Source: an uncultured Spirochaetota bacterium
GTDB lineage: Bacteria > Spirochaetota > Spirochaetia > Treponematales > Treponemataceae
DNA length: 64,000 nucleotides
Assembly (NCBI GenBank): GCA_944389415.1
Contig: CALXMF010000003.1
Coordinates: 62,001-126,000 of the forward strand
Reading direction: 5' to 3'
Positions 40,752-50,064 of the stretch are shown here, piece by piece. The position numbers and the translations under genes are program-made. How positions within the stretch are numbered: the first letter of the stretch is position 1; each line of letters begins with the position of its first letter. The notes below the pieces were generated by a model. That model saw only the letters and a list, made by a program, of their open reading frames with translations, ran no database searches and was not told the origin of the DNA.

Positions 40752-43184
40752 TCACAGTAAGTCTGCCTTGATACCGCACCGTTGCAGAACCGGCAGCACC
40801 TGTTCCGGCTTGGAGGACATGAGGGTAATATGCCCAAGATTGGGGAACTGGCGCAGTTCCGCCTCCGTAATGGTATTAAGATCAAAGGCTCCATCCTCGC
40901 CATCCCAGAACGGACAGAGCTGGGTATAAATCTCGCTGCCGCCATCCATCTCGATTTCTGTGACCTCCGGGGCCAGCCGCTCCGGGACAGGGTATTTCTC
41001 CAGCCACTTCCGAATCTCTGGGATGGGTTCATACCCTTCCGCGTCAATGTCGATCTTGCGTCGGCTATACTCTCTGGCAAACTCATGGGCATCCAGTTTA
41101 GGAGCCAGTAAGCCTTTCTCGTACATCAGGACTTCCATGACCGCCAGCTTGAAGTTGAAGCTGGTAAAGGTGAGCACTGGTTCAGTCGGCTTGGATAACT
41201 TGTATTTCTGCGCTTTCGCCGTCTTTTGCTCTGGTTCTTTCCAGCTGATCTGCACCATGGCGGAGAGGGCCTCCAGCTTTGCTTTCTGCGCTGATTGCTC
41301 CTCTGGAACAGGACCCGGCAAGCGGGTATAAACGGTAAAGCCGCCTAATTTGAGGGTATGGGCAAATCCGGCGAAATCCTTCCAGCTGGCCTCCCGGTAG
41401 TCCTTGGACCCGATCCAAACCGCTCCGTCAAATGTCTGCCGGACCGCATACTCTCCCTGTGCCGCTACCCGGACACCAATGGTTTTGATGGTCTGCTCAT
41501 CTTCGTCCAACCAGCCCTGTAGTCCAAGCTCGTCCCACAAAGCAAGTGCCTGGGTATAGGGACTCTCTCGGCCTGTAATGGGGCTTTTCCGTATTCCATT
41601 TTGCAGGACAATGCGGGCGGGTCCCAGCTTTTCTGCCAGCTGCGGCAGGGTAAACGGCGGTGTAAATACCGAGTCCAGAATGGTCAGGCTGTCTTTTTTG
41701 AGAATGATTTTTCGCTCTGTGGCCTTGGGCGGTAGAAAGATGGGCAGATTCGGGTACACTTCTTTGTATTCCCGCCATTCCAGCTTTTTGGGCTTGTTTG
41801 CCGTCCGAAGGAAACCCCAGAAGTCGATGGGATAACGAAATACCGGCCCAACCCTGTCCCGCCGGGTAACGATGACCACTGTTCCATCAGTGAGCATCCC
41901 GATGTGCTGCATTTTCTCCCCGCCGAACATTCCCGGACGGATACGCAGTACTTCACGGGTGTTCATATTGATGAGTTGGGCAAAGTCATCGGAGAGGATT
42001 TCTCCGTTTCCCTGCACCAGCAGCCAGTTCCCGGTAAACCAGCGAAGTTTCAGTCCTTCGCCCATTCCTGGCAGGGAGGCGATGCGGCACCGCCCGGTGT
42101 CCATGTCCAGTTCCAGCAGGCATTCTTCTGCTCGTCCTTTGCCGCTGACGGCGTGAATCATGTAAATGCTGCCTGTGCCGGGAACGGGAACGGCATCGGA
42201 GAGATGGTCGTATCCATCCAAAGAGAAGGTGTGTTTTGTTACCTTGCCGTTTTCCCAGCGGTAAATCTGCCCCTTGTACCACTCGTTGGAAAAGTAGACC
42301 CGGCCCAGCCCGTCTGTCACGATGCCACAATGGTATTTGGTGCTCCATCCATCTTCCGGCAGAGTCCAGTTTTTTACATCCTGGCAGGTGCCCCGGTCGG
42401 TGAGTTCAATCCGTGTGGCGTTGGTGGGATCGCCCACCCAGAGGGAATGTTCAGCCCAGCAGAGGGTCCGGGGCGGTCCGTCATATCCGATAGGGGACGG
42501 TTCTGCCCAGTTGAGGGTAGATGGATTCTTGCTCAGTAATGCCCGGCCAATGGTTCCGCTGCCTGCGGCCCGGGATGCGGCATATACTTCATGTTCCGCG
42601 GAATAGGTAAGGCATCCAAGGTGCGGCAAGCTGTTGGCGCGGGTCACCTGGGGCGGACGGCGGCGCAGATCTGCCACACAGCCATTTTTCCATTCCTCTG
42701 TATCCTGGTTTTTCCATTCTCCCGCCGCAAAATCACCCGCCAGAGAATTGAAGAAATAATCGTACTCATCCTGAAGTATATATTCCTCGCAGGGCATCAG
42801 CGCACCACTGTCTTGCTCCCTGGCGTGGTCGCCCCATTTTCGCCCTTGCTGTTTCATCAGGTGGCAATATTGTCCCTGCTTTTTGCAGAAGCGTTCCCAT
42901 TCGCCGCGTTCTTCCTCTGGAATCAGGACAAACAGATACTCGTCCTCATCATCCAGGTTATACAGCGCCCAGCCGAAGGCAGAAAGTTCCTGTCCCAACG
43001 CTGCCGCCCCTTTTTCATGGGACAGTTTCATATACTGGACGCCAACGGCATCAAAGCGTTCATCCAGCAGCGCCGGGACCTGTGCGCCCCATTTTTCTCG
43101 CAGTTCCGCCAGAGTGTCCTGTACGGCTCCGTCAAATTTCAGAATGTCCAGCGCATCATCTATGATTTGTTTGAACTCTGCCAT
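40752..43184 (-). CDS. Large beta-propeller-containing protein, polyimmunity locus
   Basis: 810 aa, soluble. Residues 1-190 are helical and acidic. About 200-500 has propeller-like repeats (HSLWVGDPTNATRIELTD, GIVTDGLGRVYFSNEWYKGQ, LTDGTVVIVTRRDRVGPVFR). The C-terminal 300 aa are alpha/beta, ending in LRR-like FPNLGHITLMSSKPEQVLPVLQ. AAAAGGAGAAACT is a good ribosome-binding site. No family name can be given. Its multidomain build fits a fused immunity protein. Confidence 0.65.
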   Translation of the reverse strand: MAEFKQIIDDALDILKFDGAVQDTLAELREKWGAQVPALLDERFDAVGVQYMKLSHEKGAAALGQELSAFGWALYNLDDEDEYLFVLIPEEERGEWERFCKKQGQYCHLMKQQGRKWGDHAREQDSGALMPCEEYILQDEYDYFFNSLAGDFAAGEWKNQDTEEWKNGCVADLRRRPPQVTRANSLPHLGCLTYSAEHEVYAASRAAGSGTIGRALLSKNPSTLNWAEPSPIGYDGPPRTLCWAEHSLWVGDPTNATRIELTDRGTCQDVKNWTLPEDGWSTKYHCGIVTDGLGRVYFSNEWYKGQIYRWENGKVTKHTFSLDGYDHLSDAVPVPGTGSIYMIHAVSGKGRAEECLLELDMDTGRCRIASLPGMGEGLKLRWFTGNWLLVQGNGEILSDDFAQLINMNTREVLRIRPGMFGGEKMQHIGMLTDGTVVIVTRRDRVGPVFRYPIDFWGFLRTANKPKKLEWREYKEVYPNLPIFLPPKATERKIILKKDSLTILDSVFTPPFTLPQLAEKLGPARIVLQNGIRKSPITGRESPYTQALALWDELGLQGWLDEDEQTIKTIGVRVAAQGEYAVRQTFDGAVWIGSKDYREASWKDFAGFAHTLKLGGFTVYTRLPGPVPEEQSAQKAKLEALSAMVQISWKEPEQKTAKAQKYKLSKPTEPVLTFTSFNFKLAVMEVLMYEKGLLAPKLDAHEFAREYSRRKIDIDAEGYEPIPEIRKWLEKYPVPERLAPEVTEIEMDGGSEIYTQLCPFWDGEDGAFDLNTITEAELRQFPNLGHITLMSSKPEQVLPVLQRCGIKADLL

Positions 43185-43214
43185 AGGTAGTTTCTCCTTT
43201 TCCCATTTCCTACA

Positions 43215-43985
43215 TCATAGCGACAGCCATGTGGTCAAAGCACTGATTTCCTCCCGCAGCAGCGGGGACTTCCCAGCGGCGGCAAAGGCTTTTTGGACGC
43301 CGCCATAGCGCCGCCCGGAGCGATCTGCCAGCTGGAGCGCGGCTGCCTCCAGATTGGGGATCGCCATCACAGCATCTGCCAGCGCCTGGGCGGAGAGTTT
43401 ATCCCCAATCAGAGAGGCGGCAAAGTAGCGCAAATGGCTGTGAGAGAGGGTGGACAAATCGCTGAGTTTATGCAGTTCATAGAGTTTCAGGGCATAAAGG
43501 GAAGGAAGCCCATCCAGAGCCGGTAGTTCCTGCACAGCGGGGAGTGACTGGAGATAGAGCTTCTGAAGCCGGGTCGCCGGAGTAAGGAAAGGGGCGAGAT
43601 CTTCTGTTTTCCGCATTTCCTCCAAGTGGAGATAGGTGATGCTGGAGAGAAGCGGGGTGATGTCGCCATTCTTTTCCCCACGCAGGTGGAGGACACGCAG
43701 GCAGGGGAGGGAAATATCATCCCAGGAGACAGGGGCCGACAGCCATAGGGACAGTGTATGAAGATGCTTTAGCTCGGAGAGAACTTCTGCATCCTCACAC
43801 TTTTCCATCAGGGTCAGTTCCTCCAGATTGGGATAATTTCGCAGAAAGGACAGATTCACTTTCCGCTCTCCCGTCACAGACAGACGCTGTACTGTGTTTG
43901 GCTCAAGTCCATTCAGTTCTATTTTTTCTCCGCCGCGCCAGAAAACAGCGGTGCAAAAAGGGTGTTCCATTTTCATGAAAATCAC
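43215..43985 (-). CDS. Leucine-rich-repeat immunity-type protein
   Basis: 256 aa. Repeats with a LxxLxLxxLxxL frame: YPNLEELTLMEKCEDAEVL, LKHLHTLSLWLSAPVSW, LPCLRVLHLRGEKNGDI, ATRLQKLYLQSLPAVQELP, LPSLYALKLYELHKLSDLS. There is no signal peptide, so it is cytosolic. A GTG at 43985 overlaps the stop of the DUF5713 gene in a GTGA arrangement, suggesting coupling; ATG 43976 is the alternative start. Confidence 0.7.
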   Translation of the reverse strand: MIFMKMEHPFCTAVFWRGGEKIELNGLEPNTVQRLSVTGERKVNLSFLRNYPNLEELTLMEKCEDAEVLSELKHLHTLSLWLSAPVSWDDISLPCLRVLHLRGEKNGDITPLLSSITYLHLEEMRKTEDLAPFLTPATRLQKLYLQSLPAVQELPALDGLPSLYALKLYELHKLSDLSTLSHSHLRYFAASLIGDKLSAQALADAVMAIPNLEAAALQLADRSGRRYGGVQKAFAAAGKSPLLREEISALTTWLSL

Positions 43986-44308
43986 CAGTCCCGTTCCCGG
44001 ATGGCCTCCTCCATATCAATGGGAATGCCAAACCACTTCAAAATGTAGTCTACAGTGACGCCGATGCAGTCCCGGGCTACCGTTTCAATCTCACTGTCGT
44101 TCTCGAAGAATTCGTCCTGGAGGTCATTGATGCCGCAAACTGCTTCGTCCAGCTTTTCCTGCACCACTTCGGTGTCGGTTTCGCCGCTCTCCAGCAGGTC
44201 AATAACCTTCTGAAGTTCATCCTTTACCTTGTCTACCAGAAAAACTGGATAGTAATTATCCTGATACATCTCGTCCAGCAGTTTGTAGTTCGGGTCAAAT
44301 GCTTTCAT
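43982..44308 (-). CDS. DUF5713 family protein
   Basis: 108 aa from ATG 44308 behind AAAGGAGAAATCACG; the frame from 44332 lacks such a site. The sequence follows the DUF5713 pattern: LLDEMYQDNYYPVFLVDKVKD near the start and FENDSEIETVARDCIGVTVDYIL near the end, ending in RERDW. DUF5713 is a small helical family often seen in immunity gene clusters; its biochemical role is unknown to me. Confidence 0.8.
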   Translation of the reverse strand: MKAFDPNYKLLDEMYQDNYYPVFLVDKVKDELQKVIDLLESGETDTEVVQEKLDEAVCGINDLQDEFFENDSEIETVARDCIGVTVDYILKWFGIPIDMEEAIRERDW

Positions 44309-44360
44309 CGTGATTTCTCCTTTCGCATTCAAATATCAGCTTGTATGTCTTATGCAACCG

Positions 44361-45209
44361 TTATCCCGCAATATTGGCGCTTTTTATCCCATTTTCCAGG
44401 GAACCGCAAACCTCAATGGTGTGTCCCCAGAACATATCGTCATCATCAAAATAGGCCGTAAAGTCACCCTCATAAGTAAGGCTCAGTTCTGACAAAGTAA
44501 TGCGCTGGGCAAATACTTCTTCTGTAATGGGATTAGCATTTTCCTTCTCATCGTCATCTGCCTGCCACTCATTGGCCAGCCCTGTCAGTTCCTTTGCCGC
44601 AAATTCCCGCATGGACTTGTCCCAGCTTTCGCGGTCTGCTATGACTTTGTGGGCAATGCTGCGGACAGTATTCCATGTTTCCACATCCTCCAGGTCTATT
44701 TCCAGTGCAAGGGAGACTTTCTTTTCATTCCACAAGATTTCACCATCCAGCAGTCCGAAGTCCCGGTTCAGTTTCAGAGTTCCCAGAACTTCATCCTCAA
44801 TGTTCACGGGTTTCTGGTATTCCTCCCATACTGCTTCCAGCTGAGGGCAGGATACGGAAGGCTCCAGCACCTCTATAACAGCCCAGCTGTTGAACTGTTC
44901 CGGAGTGGTATGTTTAGGTACCAACCCATCAAGCAATCTGCGTACCTTCAGACGGCAAATCTGCCCTTGCTGCAAACGCCCCCAGCCCTTTTCACTGTTG
45001 CGTTCCTCCTCCGTAACCGGCCATTTCAGCCGACCTTCTTTAATGCTGACCTTGCCAGTGTTGCAGAACACCATACCCAGTGTAATGACAGTCATATCCC
45101 AAAAGTCGCCGTTATCGCTCTTATGGTACCCAGCCCCAATGCACTTGCGAATCAGGGCAATCACTTCCTGCTCCTCAGTCTCATATTTTTGATAAAATTC
45201 CTCAAACAT
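44361..45209 (-). CDS. DUF2262 domain immunity-type protein
   Basis: 282 aa. The C-terminal 140 aa match DUF2262: LGTLKLNRDFGLLDGEILWN, SWDKSMREFAAKELTGLANEW, ITEEVFAQRITLSELSLTYE, FDDDDMFWGHTIEVCGSLENG. The N-terminal 130 aa form an OB-like region (GQICRLKVRRLLDGL, AVIEVLEPSVSCPQLEAVWEEYQ). DUF2262 is among the families listed with polymorphic-toxin immunity genes. AAGGAGCTAACGCA precedes the ATG. Confidence 0.8.
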   Translation of the reverse strand: MFEEFYQKYETEEQEVIALIRKCIGAGYHKSDNGDFWDMTVITLGMVFCNTGKVSIKEGRLKWPVTEEERNSEKGWGRLQQGQICRLKVRRLLDGLVPKHTTPEQFNSWAVIEVLEPSVSCPQLEAVWEEYQKPVNIEDEVLGTLKLNRDFGLLDGEILWNEKKVSLALEIDLEDVETWNTVRSIAHKVIADRESWDKSMREFAAKELTGLANEWQADDDEKENANPITEEVFAQRITLSELSLTYEGDFTAYFDDDDMFWGHTIEVCGSLENGIKSANIAG

Positions 45210-45221
45210 TGCGTTAGCTCC

Positions 45222-46313
45222 TTATCCCTCAAACTCGCCCTCAATCATTCCATTGAGATATTTTCCGGGATCAGCGATAAATGCCTCCCATTTGGCTAAC
45301 GGATGAAACTCCTCATGCTCAATGTCCAGATACCAGAGTTTCTTATCTCTGGGACTCCACAGCAGCAAATAGTCGCTGTAATTGTCCATTTTCACCATGA
45401 GAGAGAGCAGCTTTTTCCGCTTCCAGGTCATCTCCTGCACATCCATGTAGGGGTACAGTTCCGCCCATTTCACCAGCTCCCACTCTGGAAATTCCAGACG
45501 CAAGGGGCCGGTCTTTAAGTATTCCACCAGCTTGGCAGGTAGCTTGTAAGGCATGAGTTGACGTGCCTTTTCCTGTTCGTTGTGCCATTCCTCCGGCTCC
45601 AGAGCTTTTAAGTAGGCGGCCATTTCCTGATTTTTGTTCTGCACTGCTACGGTGTAGGGCCGGTCACCGTATTTATCCGGGATGGTGATGTCTGCACCCT
45701 GTTCCACAAGCCAGCGCACCATAGAAAAATCGTTGTGCCGTGCAGCTTCAGTGACAGGAGTCGAAGCGTAGGGAAACACCATATCTGGCTTGTGATAGTT
45801 GATGTCCGCCCCGTTTTGAATCAGATACTCCAACAGCAGCTGATTTCCATGGCTCGCCATACTGCGCAGGGCTTCACCGCCGTATTGTTTCAAATCCATG
45901 CCCATCCTTTTCAAAATGGGGAGTACATTAGGCTCATCCCGATCCACCAAGTGGAGAAACAGCCTGCATATATCCCTTTGCGTTGCGGGGATTCTGACTC
46001 CCACATCTACCAAAAAGGAAAACAGGGTTAGGTCTTGACTGCGCAGGGAGCCGTAAAGCAATTCTTCCGGGTTATGGGTCAAATCCGCTCCGGCTTCGAT
46101 CAGCAGCTGCACCATGTCCATCCGGTTTTCCAGCACCGCCAGTTCCAGCGGAGAGGTTTCCTCCTCCCGTAGCCACGCTCCAATCGTCACCTGATAGCAC
46201 TGCGGCTCATTGGGGGAATATCCCGCGTGAAGCAGGGAACGGAGTGTCTCAATGTCGCCACCTCGGATGGCAGCCATCATAGGAGGTACATTGGAATAGC
46301 TTACTTCACTCAT
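45222..46313 (-). CDS. Ankyrin-repeat immunity-type protein
   Basis: 363 aa. Ankyrin repeats over residues about 8-240: GDIETLRSLLHAGYSPNEPQ, SPLELAVLENRMDMVQLLIE, GNQLLLEYLIQNGADINYH, PVTEAARHNDFSMVRWLVEQ, DKYGDRPYTVAVQNKNQEMA. The C-terminal 120 aa are a separate Trp-rich segment. Cytosolic. GCAGGAGGATTCAG precedes the ATG. Ankyrin proteins are frequent in polyimmunity loci. Confidence 0.8.
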   Translation of the reverse strand: MSEVSYSNVPPMMAAIRGGDIETLRSLLHAGYSPNEPQCYQVTIGAWLREEETSPLELAVLENRMDMVQLLIEAGADLTHNPEELLYGSLRSQDLTLFSFLVDVGVRIPATQRDICRLFLHLVDRDEPNVLPILKRMGMDLKQYGGEALRSMASHGNQLLLEYLIQNGADINYHKPDMVFPYASTPVTEAARHNDFSMVRWLVEQGADITIPDKYGDRPYTVAVQNKNQEMAAYLKALEPEEWHNEQEKARQLMPYKLPAKLVEYLKTGPLRLEFPEWELVKWAELYPYMDVQEMTWKRKKLLSLMVKMDNYSDYLLLWSPRDKKLWYLDIEHEEFHPLAKWEAFIADPGKYLNGMIEGEFEG

Positions 46314-46331
46314 CTGAATCCTCCTGCCATC

Positions 46332-47714
46332 CTATTGAAAAATTTTCTGATACTGTTCTCTCAGTTCCGCCGGTGCTGCTTTGATCACCTTACCGCCGCC
46401 ATTTTGTGCAGTTTGCCCCCAAATGCCCCAGAGCACATCTTGCCAGAGAAAGTCCTGGGATCTTTTGTCCTGGCAATTTTCTTCCGGCAGGTAGTCCTCT
46501 AAATGACCCTTGATCTCCAGCAGAGCGTTCAGGCTCTCCTCATTGGCAATTAGAGTACGGAACTCCTTAGCCGGTTTCATACCCTGCATAGACTGGACGC
46601 CGTGGATCAATACAGGGAGTGTCTGAACAGTAAATCCGCTTTTTTTGAAAAATGCGTGGATGAACTTCTCCTGTAAAGAGGAATGTTCATCATCACATAG
46701 ATCCAGATAATCACACACCAGCGAACACCACTGTGGTCCCTCCAGCCCCAGAGCAAACACGGCAAAGGTGCCGGGCATTGCGCAGGCTTCATCCGCGAGG
46801 TTTTGGTACCACTCAAACTCCCGCATAGCCAGGCGAGCGTATCGCTCCATAGCTGGATGCAGATTGGGGTGCTGCACAGCGCAGGCAAAGAGCTGATTGA
46901 TTCCCTTTTTGGGCAGGCCGGGAATGGGCAGGTAAATCTTCTCCGGCCCACGGAACTCCACCGAGTAACTGCGGGGAAATTCCTCCTGCTCCAGCACCGC
47001 GCACAGGTAGTCCAGGATTTCAGCATAGCACTCCTCGGTGGAGTCCCTGGCGGTGATGCGGATGGTGGCAAACGCATCGTTGGCCGATGCGGTGAAATGC
47101 TCCGTCTTACGCCGCTGGATGTCCTTTGGCAATTTGCCGCTGCCGCCCGTTTTCAGCTGCTTCACCATGTCCGGGCGGAGCTGGGAAACCAGGCCGAGAA
47201 TGTGCTCGGTGGTGAGGGAGTCGTAGCTGGCTCCATATACCGTATAACAGACCGCCACATAGCAGGCAAAGCGCAGCAGGCCTTCGTCCACATCCTCCGG
47301 CCTCAGCTCGGGCCACACGGTGCAGGGCGGGTAAGCGGAAAAGTAATCCTCTTTCTCTCCGACATTAAAATACCGCTCCTGCACCTGGTGTTCGATGTAC
47401 TGCCGCAGCGTATGATCGATCTCCTTCCAGCCCGCCAGCCGCCGCAGGGCGTCGCAGAAGGTGACCGCCTCCTCATAGGGGAATTCCCTCAAAGGCAGCT
47501 TGGACAGATACCGCTCCAGCAGCTGGCTGGGAAGAAAGGGGGTTCCGTTTTGATTCCGAACAACCACCGGGTAGCCGGAATGGTTTTCTTTTGCGGTTCC
47601 ATCCAACACATCCTGGATGCACTGATCGGCTTGTTCCAGCACTTCGGGGGCCGTATCTGGTTTATGAATCAGGTAATAACGGCCATGTACGCCGTCTCGT
47701 TTCGGTAAACTCAT
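46332..47714 (-). CDS. DUF6138-like protein, copy 2 of tandem pair
   Basis: 460 aa, paralogous to the protein upstream over its whole length. Shared blocks: RKTEHFTASANDAFATIRIT, STEECYAEILDYLC, LEQEEFPRSYSVEFRGPEK, PGLPKKGINQLFACAVQHP. I believe this is the family called DUF6138, but the name is from memory. The start overlaps the previous stop as ATGA, so the two are translationally coupled. Function unknown; immunity role inferred from context. Confidence 0.75.
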   Translation of the reverse strand: MSLPKRDGVHGRYYLIHKPDTAPEVLEQADQCIQDVLDGTAKENHSGYPVVVRNQNGTPFLPSQLLERYLSKLPLREFPYEEAVTFCDALRRLAGWKEIDHTLRQYIEHQVQERYFNVGEKEDYFSAYPPCTVWPELRPEDVDEGLLRFACYVAVCYTVYGASYDSLTTEHILGLVSQLRPDMVKQLKTGGSGKLPKDIQRRKTEHFTASANDAFATIRITARDSTEECYAEILDYLCAVLEQEEFPRSYSVEFRGPEKIYLPIPGLPKKGINQLFACAVQHPNLHPAMERYARLAMREFEWYQNLADEACAMPGTFAVFALGLEGPQWCSLVCDYLDLCDDEHSSLQEKFIHAFFKKSGFTVQTLPVLIHGVQSMQGMKPAKEFRTLIANEESLNALLEIKGHLEDYLPEENCQDKRSQDFLWQDVLWGIWGQTAQNGGGKVIKAAPAELREQYQKIFQ

Positions 47715-49189
47715 AGCGGGCTACCTCTTTCTTCCGGGATCTCCGTGATTGGAGTAAAAATCTGCCGGCAACGCTCTTTCAGTTCCTCCGGGGCTGATTC
47801 CACCACTTTCTGACCATCCTTGGCGCTGGCTTTGCCCCAGATCACATAGCAGACTGTTTCCCATGCGTATTGCAGCACTTCCTCCGCTCTGGCTTCTGTT
47901 TCCTCGGCGGGTTCCTCGTCCTCGTCCTCGTCATCATCGTCCTCGTCGGAGGAAAAACCGCTTGGAACGATCTCGGACAGGTGGATTTTTGCCTCCAGCA
48001 GAGCGTCCAGGCTTTCTGCGTTTGCCATCCACGCGGCATAGTCCTTGGAATACTTCATGTTCTGCATGGACAGCACCCCACGGACAAATACAGGGACGGT
48101 ATCGGCGGTAAATCCGAACTGTTTCACATACTCCCGGAGGAATTTTTCCTGTAAGTGGGAGTGCTCATCATCACAGAGATCGAGATAATCCCATACCAGC
48201 TGCCGCCACTCTTGCCCCAGCATTCCCAGGGCGAACACGGCAAAACTTCCGGGGAGCGCGCACTGCTCATCGCTGAGATTGGTGTACTGCTCATATTGCC
48301 GCATGGCAAGCCGGGCGTACCGTTCCATCAGGGGGTGGAGGCCGGGGTACTGCACGGCACAGGCAAAGAGCTGGTTTACTCCCTTTTTGGGCAGTCCTGT
48401 GATGGGAAGATACCTCTTTTCCGGCCCTTTGAACTCCACCGCATAGCTGCGGGGAAAATCCTCCTGCTCCAGAAGCTCACACAGGTAGTTCAGTACTTCA
48501 TGGCAGCACTCCTCCGTGCTGTTCCTGGCAGTAATACGGATCACAGCAAAGGCATCGTTGGCCGATGCGGTGAAGTGCTCTGTTTTCCTCTTTTGCAGAG
48601 AGATCGGCAGCATGCCGGTTCCATTTTCCCGGAGCTTTTTCACCATATCCGGACGGACTTTCTCCACCAATCCAAAGAGGTAATTGGCGTCCAGATACTG
48701 AAAGTCCATACCATATACCTTATAGCTCACCGCCACATAGCAGGCGAAACGCAGCAGCGGCTCCGGGACCTCCTCTGCACGGATACCTGGTTTCAGGGAA
48801 TACTCCCGATCCCAGAAGCGATCATCTTCATCGCCTGTTGCAACAAAATACTTCTCTTGTAGCTCCCGTTTCAGCATATCAAGTAGATGGTGGTCAATTT
48901 CACCCCACCGGCTCTGGCGGCGCAGGTTTTCGCTGAAGGCGATGGCCTTTTCCGCGTCAAGGGTCTCAGCCCGCTGCGCTTCGGTCCATGTCCGAAGCAG
49001 TTGCCACACCTCAAAGGGCGCGCCTTCGCTGCTGACCACTACCGGCGGCCAGAGGGAATCAAGCCGCGTGATTCTCCCGTCAATGGCATCCTGGATGCAC
49101 TGGTCAAAGAGCGGTTGCAGTTCCTCCTGTACCTCAGGCTTCATCCAGTAACAGCGTCCATCCGCACTATTTCGTTTTGGTAAATTCAT
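47711..49189 (-). CDS. DUF6138-like protein, copy 1 of tandem pair
   Basis: About 492 aa from ATG 49189 with AAAGGAGAG just upstream; the longer frame to 49240 lies in another gene. It shares most of its length with the next gene (RKTEHFTASANDAFAVIRIT, LEQEDFPRSYAVEFKGPEK). It differs by a strongly acidic insert near residue 425 (SSDEDDDDEDEDEEPAEE). The two genes are a tandem duplication that has since diverged. Function unknown. Confidence 0.75.
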   Translation of the reverse strand: MNLPKRNSADGRCYWMKPEVQEELQPLFDQCIQDAIDGRITRLDSLWPPVVVSSEGAPFEVWQLLRTWTEAQRAETLDAEKAIAFSENLRRQSRWGEIDHHLLDMLKRELQEKYFVATGDEDDRFWDREYSLKPGIRAEEVPEPLLRFACYVAVSYKVYGMDFQYLDANYLFGLVEKVRPDMVKKLRENGTGMLPISLQKRKTEHFTASANDAFAVIRITARNSTEECCHEVLNYLCELLEQEDFPRSYAVEFKGPEKRYLPITGLPKKGVNQLFACAVQYPGLHPLMERYARLAMRQYEQYTNLSDEQCALPGSFAVFALGMLGQEWRQLVWDYLDLCDDEHSHLQEKFLREYVKQFGFTADTVPVFVRGVLSMQNMKYSKDYAAWMANAESLDALLEAKIHLSEIVPSGFSSDEDDDDEDEDEEPAEETEARAEEVLQYAWETVCYVIWGKASAKDGQKVVESAPEELKERCRQIFTPITEIPEERGSPL

Positions 49190-49346
49190 ACGATACTCTC
49201 CTTTTAGGGCTGCTGATGCTGCGTGGATACAATCTGACAATCCATCTCAGCGCAGTTTTACGCTCCTGTTCATATTTACACTTCCAACATAATCCGTTAT
49301 AGCCTAAAGCAGTCCCGCAGCTGGGACAGCGATATATCAGTTTCAT
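49167..49346 (-). CDS. 59-aa zinc-ribbon protein at the head of the polyimmunity operon
   Basis: ATG 49346 follows AGAGGAAATAAC. Translation gives KLIYRCPSCGTALGYNGLCW then KCKYEQERK, that is CxxC...CxxC spaced by 10 residues, followed by a basic tail. It overlaps the start of the next gene by 23 bases in another frame. It begins only 35 bases after the TetR gene, so it is probably in the same transcript. Confidence 0.65.
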   Translation of the reverse strand: MKLIYRCPSCGTALGYNGLCWKCKYEQERKTALRWIVRLYPRSISSPKRRVSYEFTKTK

Positions 49347-49381
49347 TGTTATTTCCTCTTTCAGATGTTTGAGAAAAGGAT

Positions 49382-50008
49382 TTATTTAAGTTTTTGATTA
49401 TTGACTTTAATTCGTTCCATTTCGCTCACAAGAGCGTTTATTTGAAAATTAACCATATCGATTGCGACCTCCTGAAAGAGAAATGGAAGAGAACGGGGAA
49501 TCCCCTTGTATATCATCATCATAGACAGTGCCAGATTTCCGAATAGGCGTGGATCTATTGTATCTTTAGGGAGGCCGAAAATCTCTAATAGTCCTGTGTA
49601 AAAATCAAGTTGGTTTTTCTGAAAGGAATAAAAACTTTCTTGAGAAAGACTGCGATATATTTCTTGTTCCTCTTCTATAGAAAGAACCGCAATTCCTGTT
49701 TTCGCTCCGTAACAACAATTTTGCAGAAACAGGCTGACCGCATCTTTCCAATCCATATCAGGGGAATTCATTAACTGCTGGGCATAGTTAAGCAGTTTTG
49801 GCTGCTGATACCGAAGGGCTTGTAAAATCAGTTCTTCCTTAGATGGAAACAAGGTGTAAAAAAAAGTTTTTGATATTCCGACTTTTTTGCAGAGTATATC
49901 AATACTGCTATGTATTAGGCCTCTCTCTGCAAGGCTTTGCAGTACTGCTGTAAGCAATGCCTCCTTTATATGTTCTTTTTCTTGATGTGAATATGCTTTC
50001 AATGCCAT
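49382..50008 (-). CDS. TetR/AcrR family transcriptional regulator
   Basis: 208 aa. The N-terminal helix-turn-helix is typical of TetR: IKEALLTAVLQSLAERG, SIDILCKKVGISKTFFYTLF, PSKEELILQALRYQ. The ligand-binding part is helical and variable. A palindrome lies 22 bases upstream of the start, a natural operator. Because the next minus-strand gene starts 35 bases after its stop and no terminator is visible, the regulator may head and control the whole polyimmunity operon. Confidence 0.87.
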   Translation of the reverse strand: MALKAYSHQEKEHIKEALLTAVLQSLAERGLIHSSIDILCKKVGISKTFFYTLFPSKEELILQALRYQQPKLLNYAQQLMNSPDMDWKDAVSLFLQNCCYGAKTGIAVLSIEEEQEIYRSLSQESFYSFQKNQLDFYTGLLEIFGLPKDTIDPRLFGNLALSMMMIYKGIPRSLPFLFQEVAIDMVNFQINALVSEMERIKVNNQKLK

Positions 50009-50029
50009 GTAGGACTATCCTTTTTTATT

Positions 50030-50064
50030 ATATAAATACTAAAATACAAAAACAGTATTTATAT
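50030..50064. promoter_or_regulatory. Palindromic operator candidate for the TetR regulator
   Basis: ATATAAATACT (50030-50040) and AGTATTTATAT (50054-50064) are a perfect 11-bp inverted repeat around a 13-base spacer. It sits in the divergent region between the TetR gene and the plus-strand arm at 50270, so it could control both. Confidence 0.6.
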
